A DNA stretch of 64,000 bases, taken from contig JASXTE010000008.1 in assembly GCA_030280995.1 (NCBI GenBank), forward strand, positions 8,561,712-8,625,711, given 5' to 3'. Below, piece after piece: positions 1 through 11,561 of the stretch. Position 1 is the first letter of the stretch; the number at the start of each line of letters is the position of its first letter. Made by a program: the position numbers and the translations under genes. A model generated the notes under the pieces. That model saw nothing but the letters and a program-made list of their open reading frames with translations. It was not told the DNA's origin and made no database searches. This DNA is from Hemileia vastatrix. Lineage: Eukaryota > Basidiomycota > Pucciniomycetes > Pucciniales > Zaghouaniaceae.

Positions 1-10
1 TTTTACACGG

Positions 11-1346
11 TGTAGAGTAGACTCCTACAGTCACCTTGCTGCAGGCAGAATCCAAGGGAGTTGGAAAAACAAAAAGAAATCCCTGTCCCTCTAAGTAAAC
101 GTAAGATTCAATTAACTAAGCTTGAATATCTACTTGAAGAGTTGGATAAGTTGAAAATCTGAGAGAAAGACTTTGAAAGTGTTGAAAACCTATAATATAG
201 AAAAAAATAAGTGCAATAAATGATTACACCCCCAAAACAAATACCTTATACCAGATTACACTGATACAAGTCACAGCAAATACTTATAACAAGCCGCAAC
301 ACTTGCCCCAGAGACTGAAAAGTACAGTAAAGTACCCCAGAAACTACCCTTGGGATGAACTGTTCAAAGGTGCCTTATTAAAGGTCTGCCCCAGATTTGC
401 CCAGTTTCACACCAAAATTAAAGATTTTTCTTTATTATATTTTTATTTTATAAAATTTATAAGAAAAGAAATAAATTTGAGTCACTCAGGATGAGAGCTA
501 TCCAATGGTAACCTATATGTTGATATTTTTTTATTATAATTGTTGTTATATGCTAAATATTGTTAATTATCAAACAAGACCCTTGTTATGGAAACTAAAA
601 GACAAAAAACATGTAGAAGACTAAGATTCCCTCCCCTCCATATGATTCTCCTGCTCCAGACCTTTCCAACAATGCCCTACATGCATATGATCAAAAATAA
701 ACTATTGATCTAGTAAGCATAATAACTTTCTAACCAAATTTTGCCACAATAGCCAAACTTTTAGCACAGTGACCAAACTTTGCACAGTGACCAAACTTTG
801 CACTGGTGATAAGACTTTTCTACAGTGACGAAACTTTGCCACAGTGCCCAGAATTTTCTGCAGTGACCAAACTTTGCCACAGTGCCTAGACTTTTCTGAA
901 GTGACTAAACTTTGCCACAGTGCCCAGAATTTTTGCACCAATGACCAAACTTTGCCAAAATGACCAACTTTTCCACAGTGACTTCGCTTTTGCACCGGAA
1001 AATCACCAGAGCGCACTGTAGTGCACCGGAAAAAAATGGCTACTCCATGAGCACACTGCATCCACCAAAAATCACCAAGAGAGCCCTAGAAAATCCAGTA
1101 AAACCAATACCCAATCCATGAAACCATCAAATAACAATAGGAATACCAACATATATCCATTCCAAAACACCTTAAATCCTCCAAAAAATCACCATAAATC
1201 CTCTAAAAATCACCATAAATCCACCCAAAAAAAATCCAGTTAACTCCCTTCAACCAAATTAACACCTGCTAACACCATTATTTTCTTCCAACCAAGGCCC
1301 AATCAAATTTTCACTTAAGTAACCTACCCAGATTTGGAATGCCACA
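11..1346 (-). mobile_element. Solo LTR of the element-2 family (LTR A)
   Basis: The block starts TGTAGAGTAGACTC and ends GATTTGGAATGCCACA, with the TG...CA ends expected of an LTR. It resembles the LTRs at 40,732-41,949 and 30,564-31,582 over most of its length but is clearly diverged. The four bases ACGG lie directly on both sides (7-10 and 1347-1350), a perfect target duplication. Neither the primer-binding site nor the polypurine tract that flank the other copies is present, so this is a solo LTR left by recombination between two LTRs. The strand given is the orientation of the family's full elements in this window. Confidence 0.85.
745..985. repeat. Degenerate minisatellite inside LTR A
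   Basis: Roughly 19-base units of the type ACCAAACTTTGCCACAGTG, alternating with CAGACTTTTCTGCAGTG variants, are repeated about a dozen times. The same repeat block occurs at the matching place in LTR B (about 30,935-31,270) and LTR C (about 41,358-41,645), with different unit numbers. It is absent from LTR D. A 119-codon reading frame on the minus strand here is only repeat translation. Confidence 0.8.
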
Positions 1347-1350
1347 ACGG

Positions 1351-1758
1351 ATGCAATTAATATTTATTTTCACATATTTTTCAAATTCAATCCAGTTATC
1401 CATATCATTTGTTCACATAAGGTTGGAAAACTAACCTTTAGCTGTTATGGACACCTTTTTTATCAATTATTATTTTTTTTGCCACTAAGTTGACATTTGG
1501 CTACAAAAGTGTTAAAAACCAAGCGTATATTTCTGAAAAACAATATGGACACAAAATCAGTATTTTGATATTTTAAACTTGTTAAAACTGGGTATATATG
1601 TTTTGCCATTTAAAAATATCCAATACCACTTTTTCTAGCTTTAATTTTTTATTATGTACATATACATTTCACACTGTCAAAAAATTAATGACAAATGGCA
1701 TGTAAAAGAGTAGAGCAAATTTCAGTATCTCATCTCATCTTATTTCTTATTAATTCAA
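1351..1758. other. AT-rich spacer, no feature seen
   Basis: AT-rich sequence between the solo LTR and the hairpin array. I see no coding region, repeat or RNA gene. Confidence 0.6.
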
Positions 1759-2259
1759 ACCAGCCAGTCTCCCCCTGGCTGGTAGTTTATTTCCTATAGT
1801 AGCCAATGTTGCTTAAAGCAACATCGGCTGCTCAAATCTCACGTTAAAACCTCCCAGCCAGTGTTATCTGGCTGGGAGATGAACAAAATATTATTGCAAC
1901 CAAAGTCGCTACAAGCGACTTTCGTTGCTTTAAAAAAAGACTTGCAGCCAGTTTTATACTGGCTGAAAGTCATTAATATATAATAAAAAAAGTGAGAAAA
2001 GTTGCTTCATGAAACTTCACTCGCTTTTAAACACAAGATCTTGCAGGCAGTTTAGAACTGCCTGCAAGATGTATTATAAATTTGACCAAAGCCACTTTTA
2101 GTGGCTTTGGTCTTTTTTTTTCATCTTTATTAAACGCTGCCAGCTTAAAGCTGGCAACAATTTTTTTATTTTTTATTTTTCAATCCCGAGCCACAGGAAG
2201 TGGCTCAGGTTATTTTTTTTGTTTTTTTAAATTTTTACCAGCCAGGATCCCCCTGGCTC
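1759..2259. repeat. Array of eleven regularly spaced, non-identical hairpins
   Basis: Eleven inverted repeats start at about 1759, 1801, 1851, 1896, 1939, 1988, 2038, 2084, 2139, 2188 and 2237, a period of roughly 48 bases. Stems run from about 6 to 18 bp, with loops of 1-7 nt. The best are perfect: 2038-2070 (15 bp, ATCTTGCAGGCAGTT, loop TAG), 2084-2112 (13 bp, GACCAAAGCCACT, loop TTT) and 1851-1878 (11 bp). Others have one mismatch, for example 1801-1829 and 1896-1928. Stem sequences differ from one hairpin to the next, but GCCAG/CTGGC cores recur. The first and last hairpins are near copies of each other. The linkers are AT-rich. I do not recognise a described element with this design. Confidence 0.85.
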
Positions 2260-2462
2260 ATAGTGTTGTCTGACATTTGAAATCTTGTAAAAAAGTTTAG
2301 AGGAAATATAAAATGCATATTCTTTGATCCATTATGAATTATGAGTGGTAGAGGATTGATGAAGGGATTAATAGCTATAAAATAAAATAGGCCATTGCTG
2401 ATAAGGAGAGTTCTAAAACAATAGATATTTTCTATGAAAATGAGATGGGATGGAGTAAATTA

Positions 2463-4640
2463 GGGGGTCTCAAAATTGATCAAATATTCCACATAATCAC
2501 ACCATAAAAAATTAACAAACACCCCATCAGAAAATGAAATACACCTGCCCTAGACAAGTGTATTTTGATGGTGTGTTTGACCTCAAACACACCTTCTTTT
2601 AAGAAGAAAAAGACATCAAAACACTTCTCTCCTTCATCTTGATTAGTCAGAACTAGGTACAGATAAGCCATATCCTTAGATTCTTTTTCACCTAATTTGT
2701 AAGGGCTTATTATTCAAAATGTGAAAAACGTGACTTCCTACCACTTAAGCATCCACTTCATCATACAATCACCCTTAGTCCTCATTACCATTCACGAAAT
2801 TCCTCTTTCAGTCCATTGTAAACTAGAAATAACTGCTACCACTCTAGCCCTGGATCTAGTTGTTAACTCAGATACCAACTCCAATGCTGAAATTAACTTG
2901 GCTTACATGTGTGACATGCTGAATAATCACTACTTATAATCCAGAACACTTTCCATACAACACCCACCACAATTCAACCTTGATGTTTTTTAAATCATTC
3001 CTAAAATTAGCTTTAAACAGATATTTAGGAATAGACATACCTTTGGAGTGGTACAATGAAAAGTATCAGAAAAAACATGCATATTATGGAATATCAAAAT
3101 TCAAAAATGTAAATTAGTTTACATATAAAGACTCAACTTTAAAAGTAGATATCTCAGAAATTTCTGAGCCAAAATTGATTATGCTTTCTGGAATTGAAAT
3201 TCATGCCTATAGAGAACCTGTAATCAAAATAATGTGAGATTTGAATGAGCCAAAATCTAGCAAATGTTAATATTCATCCTCATAAAATATAATTACAAAA
3301 TTAAAAGGACTCATCCAAAACTGATATTTAGCTGATCAAATCAGAGCCAAAATCCTGAATTAGTATTTGAAATAGATTGTATAAGACCTATATGCATATT
3401 ATGCAACATTGAACTTAAAAAATGTAAATTAGTCCAAGAAACAAGATTCAACTTTGAAAGCAGCTATCTCAGCAACCACTGGACCAAATTCAACAAAATT
3501 TGGTGGAAATCAAATCCATGACTCTTGATATTCTTCCAACAAAAGGATATATCATTTAAAAAACCCTACCCCTATTTATGACCTTTTATTTTTGACTTAC
3601 AAGAAAATCAAAAAAGGGTTATAAAATTTAAAGCCAGGTATTATCAATGGTCTAAAAAGATCTATTTTAGCTACCTATGTTTTTTATAAGTATTATATTT
3701 GTTCCAGAGTAAGACCTACTTGAGAAGATTAAAATAAAGTTGATGGAAACTCGAGCCAAGTGGATGATAAATATCTCAAAAACCAGTTAGCCAAATCAGA
3801 TGTTGCGTGGTGGATATGAGAGATAGGCTTCTGTAGAACCTTCTTAAAAGTGGAAATTTGATTTGATAAAACAAAAAATAAATAGAAATAATAACAAAAA
3901 CAAATTCAGAAAAAGAACATCAGTTAAAATTGAAAAAAAGATGGTGTGAGGATGACTTACCGGATGAGATGTCTTCAAAGATGTAAAAGGACCAGATAGA
4001 AGTTCAGGAAGTGATGGATAAAAGAAATAGAAGAAGAGTTAATGAAGTGAGAGAATATGAATAAAAGGATATGAGGGATCATTGAAAAACAGAAAGAATT
4101 AAAAATTATGTAATTTCTGAAATATCCAACTTCATGTTGAGATGATTAACCAAAATAAATCAGGAAGGGAAAAATTATGCTTTCAGTGAAAACTCAAAAT
4201 AATAGTCAATATGCAAAATAAAACAAACCCAAGTGGAGAGTACACGCAACTTGATCATTTGGAGAGCATGAAAAAAGGATTTAAAAAGGTTGTGTTGAAA
4301 ATTTTGTAGTGTTCTTGGCATAATGACTAAGTTTTGAGGATATAAATTTGTTCAGGAATTGTTGTTAAAGAAAGTAATGAAAAGCTCAAAATTAACTGGG
4401 GCACCATGTGTAAAAATTTGTATCAAAAAAGTGGGGGGGGAAAGATGTGATGTGTGGTGAATTGGGAGGATCTGTAGATTGGTTGGCTGTGCTGTGGTTG
4501 GAAAATTTTCACTAAAGTAGGACATATTTGACCCCATTTTTAAGATCTCATGTACCAAATCAGCCATGTTTCATGGTGTGTTTATGTGGTGGTTTTCAAA
4601 TGAAATCCACCGGGCATATTTTTTCAAGTTTGAGACCCCC
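2463..4640. mobile_element. Non-autonomous TIR DNA transposon (T1)
   Basis: The left end reads TA-GGGGGTCTCAAAATTGA and the reverse complement of the right end reads TA-GGGGGTCTCAAACTTGA. The similarity continues inward, after a small indel, into CACATAAnCACACCAT on both sides. TA dinucleotides at 2461-2462 and 4641-4642 fit a 2-bp target duplication as used by Tc1/mariner-type elements. No intact transposase is visible; the interior has only short frames, for example 2721-2939, that match nothing I recognise. The termini resemble those of the larger element at 5613-13,874. Confidence 0.7.
3074..3535. repeat. Diverged direct repeat inside T1
   Basis: A stretch beginning ATGCATATTATG near 3079 and followed by AATGTAAATTAGT and CTCAACTTTAAAAG recurs from about 3391 with the same order of blocks at lower identity. 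A third, fainter echo may start near 3700. This suggests old internal duplication of non-coding transposon sequence. Confidence 0.5.
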
Positions 4641-4642
4641 TA

Positions 4643-5538
4643 TTAAAAATTATATGGGTAGAGGAGGAGGAAGAGATCCTTAAGAAGATGAATAAAATAT
4701 TGCTTTAAAAATTTTTTACAGATAAATATTAAATTGAAATAAATTTTGTAAATATTTTGTCATTATATTGGTTTCCACTTTTAAATGCAGTTACTATTTC
4801 ACATGTACTCATACCAAAACTTGGGAAAGTGATTTATATAAGCATTAAATATTTAAATTGAAAAACTTGCATATTAATTTCCATAACAACCATTCAAGTT
4901 ATACACTTTAAGGACTATTTTTATTTTTAATTAAATATAAATATTTCTTTTAGTTGATTAACTGAAGATTTTTTTTTCAATAGCCTGTAGGTCTTATATT
5001 TTAGGTAAAATTTAGAAAATTAAAAAATTATACAAAATTTAGTTTTGCAAAGACTTAATATATTAGAAGTGAGAAGTGACTATAATCTTTTTAAAATTTA
5101 AAAATAGGAATGGCATTAGTTATTTCAATCCCTATAGCTATCAATATTTGTGATCAAAAAATTTGCTAAATTTATCTATTGTTACAATTATGTAGTAAAA
5201 GATATTATTATTGTAAATTAAATTTACTTTCATAATTTTATGGTTTATCTTTTTAATGCAAAGTAATGATTAGGTATGTTAAGGAATAATTTTCTTCCTC
5301 TAAATTGATAATAATATTGTATATTCAAAAGCTTATGTTGGATCAATGTGTGCTCAATGTGTTCTCAATGAAGGATAAAATCATGGTTATAGTTGATAAA
5401 CTTATGCATAACTTGAGATCAATTGAGGTTCATTTTTGGACCAATCTGAGAATAAATGTAAATCTAACTCTAATTTACTTATGTTTATAAAGTATTCATA
5501 AACCTGGCATAATTAAGGGACACTCTAAATTTCAAGAG
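4643..5538. other. AT-rich spacer, no gene seen
   Basis: Very AT-rich sequence between the two TIR elements. The short reading frame at 5305-5490 has no recognisable motif. The segment CAATGTGTGCTCAATGTG near 5345 resembles the interior of the MITE at 36,370-36,630, so part of this may be an old MITE remnant. Confidence 0.4.
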
Positions 5539-5563
5539 AGGGGATTGCTAGCAATTCACCCCT
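5539..5563. repeat. Terminal-palindrome remnant of a MITE
   Basis: The imperfect palindrome AGGGGATTGCTAGCAATT followed by CACCCCT reads, on the other strand, AGGGGTGAATTGCTAGCAAT. It matches the end structure of the intact MITE at 36,370-36,630 (AGGGGGTGGACTTGCTAGC). It sits about 50 bases left of the large TIR element. No partner end was found, so this is probably a fragment. Confidence 0.4.
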
Positions 5564-5982
5564 AGATTTCCCATGGTGAATATCTCTACCCTTTTGAAAA
5601 TGAATATTATTAGAAGGTGTAAGTTCTGGTAAATCCGCACTTAACTTAAGTGCGGATTTCAAACCAAATCAGCACTTACAAATCAGCACTTAAATTTTGC
5701 AAAAAAGTCACTTATTTCAAAAATGGGTGTCAGTTATGACCTCAAATCAGCACTTTTTTCCTGTTTTTTTTCACAACCACATGTTGGCCACAAAACATCC
5801 CTTCCTTTCTTACCCCATCCCTGTCACATGCGACACACTGACATTCCTTGCTACCTACCCATTAATCCTTGGCACACACCCCTTCCTGAAATTTTCAACA
5901 TTTTGACCAGGCATGTTTACATTCTTTTTTACTAATTTCTTCTATCTCTTGATCTTTTTTCTTGTTATGTGCCAGTTTAATA

Positions 5983-6996
5983 ATGCCTCCCAGACATTCC
6001 AAATCTCAAAAGGTAACTCAAAAATCTGCTTCATCACAAAAGTCTCCTTGTAAAACAAGCCCTACACCTGAAAAATCAAATTCAGGTTCAGGTCAGCTTA
6101 AAAAGGATGATTATCTCATCATAATCAATTTTCTTAAAATAAAATCAAATTTTGAAGCATGTTTTGGATGTGAAAAGTCCACTTGTATTGGACATCCACC
6201 TTCTTCAAAGGTTAATGTCTACTTATTGATGGCCAATGAAGTAAGGAAGAAAACAAGGGGGAGAATTGATATCAATCCTAAACAAATGAAGGAGAGATTT
6301 AAGAGTTAACAATCAAAATATAAAAAGGCTCATCACGCTGCAAATGAACTTGGCTTTGGTATTGACGATGATGATTTGGAAATTGGAATTACTACTGTTT
6401 CTGAAAAGCTCAATGTCATGTGTCCTTTCTATGAGGAAATGGATAATCTTTTTGGCTCCTGAGTTGATGTAAACCCTTGGTTTCTACATGATACTACTAA
6501 GGATATACCCTCTGGATCTCAACCATCCATTAATCCTCCTGAAATACCTGTACATCAACAGGATCAATCCCCTCCACCTTCTAACCATAGTTCAGCTGAA
6601 GATGATCCTGACTATCAAGCAGAACAATTATATTGCAGCAGATCTGAATCCTCAGAGGCCCAAAATTTAAATGTATGTTTACTTTTTGTTTTTTCTTCAA
6701 TTCTTCTCTGAATTTCCCTTTCATTCTAGTCTCCTCCTACACAAACTCAATCTCCATTAAATAATCTCGATTCTGGAAATGTGAATCCCACTTCAGAAGC
6801 TGCTTTAGATGAACTTCCTGAAGCCTCTTGCTCAAGCCCCAAACTAAAGCGTAGAGCCTCAACTTCAATGAACTTGAACCATCTATTAAAATGTGGTAAT
6901 ACTTCAACAAGCTCATTTTTCTCCCTTGAGGATTATTTTGAAAAAAAAAATTGGCAATGCCCTCCCCTGAATTTTATTGAAACAAGGGGTGGGTAA
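5983..6996 (+). pseudogene. SANT/Myb-like rust multigene-family protein, broken by two stops
   Basis: The frame starts at the ATG at 5983 (MPPRHSKSQKV) with a Ser/Pro/Lys-rich leader. A domain follows of the type seen in many rust and basidiomycete hypothetical proteins: KKDDYLIIINFL, ACFGCEKSTCIGHPP, then KQMKERFKS...KYKKAHHAANELGFG and ITTVSEKLNVMCPFYEEMD. Two in-frame stops interrupt it, TAA at 6307-6309 (where the family usually has an aromatic residue) and TGA at 6460-6462; the frame continues unchanged across both. An intron with a GTATGT donor and TAG acceptor fits 6673-6729. The second exon ends FFSLEDYFEKKN with a stop at 6994-6996. The helical domain resembles SANT/Myb-type DNA binding, but the function is not established. 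Confidence 0.7.
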
Positions 6997-7670
6997 CATT
7001 AAATTTTTCTAAGTCATCAATTTCACATGTCAGATTTAAAAAATTGGCAATACCCTCCCCTGCATTTTATTGAAGTAAAGGGTTAAAGTCATCAAAATTT
7101 AAAATAATTACATAAATTAATTAATATATAAATAAGATATGTCAAATTTACTACTTTTAAAGTAATGACAATTCCTCATGCCAAAATGCAGATCAAGTCT
7201 AGAAACTAGGTTTGGGACTTTCCACAGGTATAGGCTAGAGGAACCCCCTGAAACAAATTAATGTTATCATGATTACATTTTATACAACACATGGTTGTTT
7301 GCCCATTACTTTAATTTCATAAATTGAAATATCATATTTATTTATTAAAACTTTATGGAAGAATATTAAATATTTGGTGACTCTACAAATCCCCATACTT
7401 TTTAAATCTACCTAAAGAATTTTTAAATTTATTACCTTTTTCTTCTTTTTTTAACTTGTTTATTCATTGGATTAACTTTTGACTGATCTGGAAAGAGCAA
7501 CCAAAATGCATAAAGTCTTGACAAGATTCCAGATCCCCATAATGGCCTGTTGCCAACGTCCTAGAAAGAGGACTATAAGGAGTTGGAGTGGTATAGAGTT
7601 ACATTGGTCTAACATTGGTTTGAACAACAAGAGGTGGTTCAGACAATAGTCTAGCTCTGGATGAATCTAT

Positions 7671-7699
7671 CTATCTATCTATATATATATATATATATA
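7671..7699. repeat. (ATCT)n/(AT)n microsatellite
   Basis: ATCTATCTATCT followed by about nine AT units. Similar AT runs occur at about 9871-9887, 10,045-10,069 (inside introns of the armadillo gene) and 51,601-51,619 (intron of the peptidase gene). Confidence 0.9.
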
Positions 7700-7759
7700 A
7701 GAAAAAATTAGGATGTGTGAATGAATGAGGAGATTAAAAGAAAACCTTACCAGATGCCA

Positions 7760-8247
7760 TGACTTTGGGAACATAATTTGATGGAGAGCAGCTTTCAGAA
7801 TCAGGATGATAGTTTAAAGTGGAAATGATTGGCTTGGGGGGTCTGTGAGATGAATCAAGTGGTTTAGTACTAAGCATGGAAGTATAACGTGGACGAGGAC
7901 TCCTTGAGTGAGGTGAAGGGGGAGCACTTTTATTGGGGCTTTTTTTGGGGGATTAGTTTGAAGGACTAGTGGAAGCATGAGGAGGAGCCAATTTTGAAGC
8001 CAGCTTAGCCGGGGAGGATGAACACCAAGAATATCAATTTGGTGGAGCAGCATGTGCTTTAGTGGGAGGAGTCACAGGAACTCGCAAAGAAGAGATAGTT
8101 CGAGTAGATAGTGCGGTGTCGGAATGGTTGATGAGGGGACTAACCGACTGATTGGTTGAGGTAGGAAGCGTTAAGGAGGAAGTTGAAGAAAGTCCAAGGG
8201 AAGGAGATGAAGAAATTTCTCGCAAGGTTGAGTAAGAAGGCCGCTGA
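7760..8247 (-). pseudogene. Ser/Pro-rich low-complexity coding remnant
   Basis: On the minus strand this stretch reads as Ser/Pro/Thr-rich sequence (SSSPSLGLSSTSSLTLPTST, later SAPPSPHSRSPRPRYTSM). It continues the reading of the LRR-like segment upstream after a homopolymer run at 8267-8289 that shifts the frame, and a stop lies near 7950. It may be the tail of the LRR-like gene or a separate decayed gene. I cannot assign a function. Confidence 0.35.
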
Positions 8248-8858
8248 TTAAATGATGGTATAAGTTTTTTTTTTTTTTTTGAAAAAAAAAGACAAGTGGC
8301 TGAAGATTCCAAGACTTTTGGCTTGCACCATACTGTGAGGAAGTGGGATAGGGAACTTGACGCTTGCTGTAAAATTCTCAAGATGAGGCAGCCCATAATA
8401 ATATTGATCGCCTTCTGAGTAACCCACGGAAACTAACTCGTCCGAGTTTTCTGAGTACATTGACTTGAACTTTAAAGAAGTTAAAGAAGACGCCCATTTG
8501 TCTACAAGTTTGTGAAGGGCTCGTTCTGAAAATTGATTACAATTAATAAACAAAATCTGTGCAAGGTGATTATGCAAAGCAAGGTTACTCCACAATAGAT
8601 CAACACACACTGCGTTTATTAAACATAGAATTGTAAGGCTCTTGAGGTTAGATAAACGTAGAGCAAGAGGAGAAGTGTAAGTATCTACATTCTGACTATT
8701 TGCAGGAAGTTCACTGTAGGCAGAACATATATGATTGCAACAAAAAGATTTAAGAAGTGGCATGTTTTTGATCATGTCCACAACAAATTTTTCTGTGAAA
8801 GGTTGAAAATGTGAGCCAGTAGTGAGAGAAAGATCCACAAGACTAGTGAGTGTCTGTA
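8248..8858 (-). pseudogene. LRR-like half of an F-box/LRR protein
   Basis: The protein reads LTTGSHFQPFTEKFVVDMIK, later LRLSNLKSLTILCLINAVC, LAQILFINCNQFSERALHKL and SLTSLKFKSMYSENSDELV. These are Leu-spaced segments like those of the many LRR/F-box proteins of rust fungi. A splice acceptor (CACTCACTAG) at about 8847 precedes the exon, and the frame collapses in the A/T homopolymers at 8267-8289. The F-box-like beginning of such a protein lies about 4 kb upstream on the same strand (12,123-13,097), with an unrelated armadillo gene in between. Whether the two halves are still spliced together cannot be decided here. Confidence 0.45.
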
Positions 8859-8859
8859 T

Positions 8860-11561
8860 TCATTTATGTTCTGGGTCTAGACTTATAGGTCGTGACCATG
8901 CCAAGTAGTCGGAAAATAAACCCCCAAAGTTGATGTCAAGATCTTGGAGGTTCACAGTTGTTGGTACTTCTTTAACTGTTTCCATCGCTTCTTCTGCTTT
9001 AGTTACTACTTCAGCTGCTGTTGCTGGTGTTACTTCTTCATTTGTTGCTGGAGTTTTTTCTTCTTCTTCACTTATTTTTTGAGCTGTTGCTACTTTCGCT
9101 ACTTCTTTGGAACCTCCCATTTTTGTCACTACACCATCACCCTTACCAGTCTCTCCACATTGACCAATCTTACTCCAAATTAAATTATAACATTCATTTC
9201 GGACAAGAAAAAAAATAAAAATAAATTGACAAAGTCCATTTCCTAGAACGACTACCATCATCATGATCATTATCATCGTCATCATCTGATTGTCGTTTAT
9301 CATCTTGAACAGAAGAATGTGACTCAAGTAAAATTTGAGACATCAAATTGGCTATCTCAAAGACAAACCAGATCAATATTCTATCATATTGCATTATAAT
9401 GATAATATGGAGACACAAAAAAAACAAAAAAAACAATAATCACCATTCTGAAGTCTAGTAGCCATCAATGCCAAGGAAACCAATGCTTCATTAACCAGAA
9501 TCAAATTATTCCCATGCCCCATTCTTAAAAATTCAGAAATTGGTTTTAAAGCACGATCACAAGAAAAAAGTTCCAACTCTACATTAGAATAAACATCATT
9601 TAATAAATCAAATAATTGAGGAGGATCTTTTGGGGCACGAATAAGACATAGACTTTGAATGGATGCACAGAGAAGGCAAGTGGCTTCGATACAAACATAA
9701 GTTTCATCGATGTGTTTAAGTAAATCTAGTACACGTCCAAGAGGTGTGGTGGTTAAACTGTCTTGAGATGATGATTGGCCTGTAAGATGGAAAACACCAG
9801 GAGCTGATCGATCATCACCATAATGATGAAAATTGACATCACCAACGGATTTAGAAGAGAAAAAAAGCTATATATATATATATATCTAAAATTTATTGAA
9901 CTGACAAAAGGAGGCACACAAATGACAAATAAGTCCAAGAGCAGAAAGCAACAGTGGACCAACAATATCAAGTTTGGAATCTAAACAACTTGCTGCCATT
10001 TCTAAAATGCCAGTAGAGAGAATTTTAGGCTTGTTGGAAGCTTTGTATATATATATATATATATATATAAAAGAAAAGCAAGATCTGACAAGAGTATGCG
10101 TTATATATGTATGCCATCATTAAAAGAATGACTAACCAGCGAATGAAAGATTATGAGTAAAGCCACACAAAGAATGAAGTACCTGAGCTTGTTCACCAGG
10201 TCTGGCCAAGCCAGGAATGGAGTTTACTGAATTGGGAGACCACTTGGATAATGCATAAACCAAAGGATTCAGTACACCATAGTGATCAATCAATGCTTGA
10301 CAATCCTGATCTGCGCAATGCAAACCAAAAAAGAGATATATAAATAAGATGGGATTAGATAATATTAGATTATATGTAGATAAATGTGGACATGAAAATT
10401 GACCTGAACAGCCCAAATTGCCCAATAACAGGCCAATAGTCGTCATTAAGTCGGGAAAATTTTCGAAGACCCAAGGGTCATTGAACCATTGGATACGTAA
10501 ATTGATGAGCCAATGATTGGTAGTAGAAATGTGATTGACAACAGGTTGAACAAAATCATCAGTTCCAACTGCTAAAGTAATAGTTCTGACAAGATTGGCT
10601 TTAATTCTAGACCAAATAGAGTTAAGTGATTCAGAATCATTTGGATGTTCATCATCATCTTGAATCAGAGGATCAGGGGTCCACCAAGATTGAGGAGGAG
10701 GATCTACAAAGAAAATAAAGAGAAGCAAAAAACCAATGACGGACAATAAAGCGGGTTCAGGAAAAGAGGGATCAGTAGTTGAGAGAAAATTGGGAAGAGG
10801 AGGGAGAGTAGCAAGAGAGACTTGGAAAGAGGGAAGATTGGCTGAGTTGATGGAGCAAAAGAGAAGCGATGATGACGGATTTGATAAAGTTGGTAGAGTC
10901 AGAAGGAGGAGATGATGAAGAGAGAGGACAAATTGATGATGATGAGAAGGTAAGGTAGCTTTAAGATTATTTTTAAAAAGTAGCAACTCATCGATAAATT
11001 GGAGGGGGAAAAGAGAAGGGTATGTCTTTGAGGGGGAAGATTGGAAAGAGAGAGGGAAAGAAGTATGAGATTGAAGAGATGGGGAAGGATACCAGCTTTG
11101 AGAATAGCGAGTTGAGCAGGATGAAAATGGAAGGCAAGATTGAAGAGAGCAGTGAGAGCAATTTCGATTTTCTGGGAGATGAGTTGATGGTGATGAATGG
11201 GATGATTGAAAAAGGCTTGAGATGAACAAGAGATGAGGATGGAGAGAATATTGTGGGAATTGAGTTGTATAGCAAGACGCCTGTTGTGGTCATGAGAATG
11301 GATAAGGTTTCCAATGAGACGGAGCATCTGCTTGACGGTGAGCGAGTGGATTGACGGCAGGGAAGAAGCATTGGTGAGCAGGTCCAAGAGGGCGAGTGCA
11401 GCGTTGGGGACGTCAGAAAGACCGACTGGCTGCCTGTTGTCATGACTCCTGAGCTGGTCTGAAATGCTCTGAGCCTGGCTGGCCAGATGGAGGAGCGTGT
11501 GCTGCTGAGTGAGATCCACTTCCACAGTCAGGACGCTGGCCCGAAGATCATCCATGGCCAT
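8860..11561 (-). CDS. Armadillo-type helical-repeat protein, possibly Rap1-GDS1-like
   Basis: The gene starts MAMDDLRASVLTVEVDLTQQ at 11,561. Its exons are rich in helical-repeat patterns: ALALLDLLTNASSLPSIHSL, KIEIALTALFNLAFHFHPAQ, MTTIGLLLGNLGCS, ALIDHYGVLNPLVYALSKW and LILVNEALVSLALMATRLQ. Likely introns include one ending near 10,311 (GTCAAT...GCGCAG), after which DQDCQALIDHYG follows GNLGCS in frame, and another near 10,700. Downstream exons cover about 9,890-10,030, 9,440-9,860 and 9,236-9,400. The last exon has an acidic DDDDDNDHDDGS stretch and an Ala/Glu-rich linker, and ends LSDYLAWSRPISLDPEHK-type sequence with TAA at 8860. An apparent frame change near 11,050 is unresolved. The architecture fits GTPase-regulating armadillo proteins such as Rap1-GDS1, but that is a tentative family guess. 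It is less decayed than its neighbours. Confidence 0.55.

Noticed and set aside
702..1061. 119-codon minus-strand reading frame as a gene
   Set aside because: It only translates the LTR minisatellite (repeated SLVTVQ/KVWSLQK-type peptides).
1759..2259. CRISPR array
   Set aside because: The regular spacing is suggestive, but units are hairpins with differing sequences and there is no constant repeat or cas gene; the setting is a eukaryotic genome.
5560..5612. Left flank of T2 as the missing upstream half of gypsy 3
   Set aside because: A short TLLKMNIIR-like reading resembles RT, but it would duplicate residues already present right of T2, and no Gag or protease sequence lies further left.
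8944..9218. Plus-strand hydrophobic, Cys/Phe-rich reading frames
   Set aside because: They are antisense shadows of the Ala/Glu-rich last exon of the armadillo gene.
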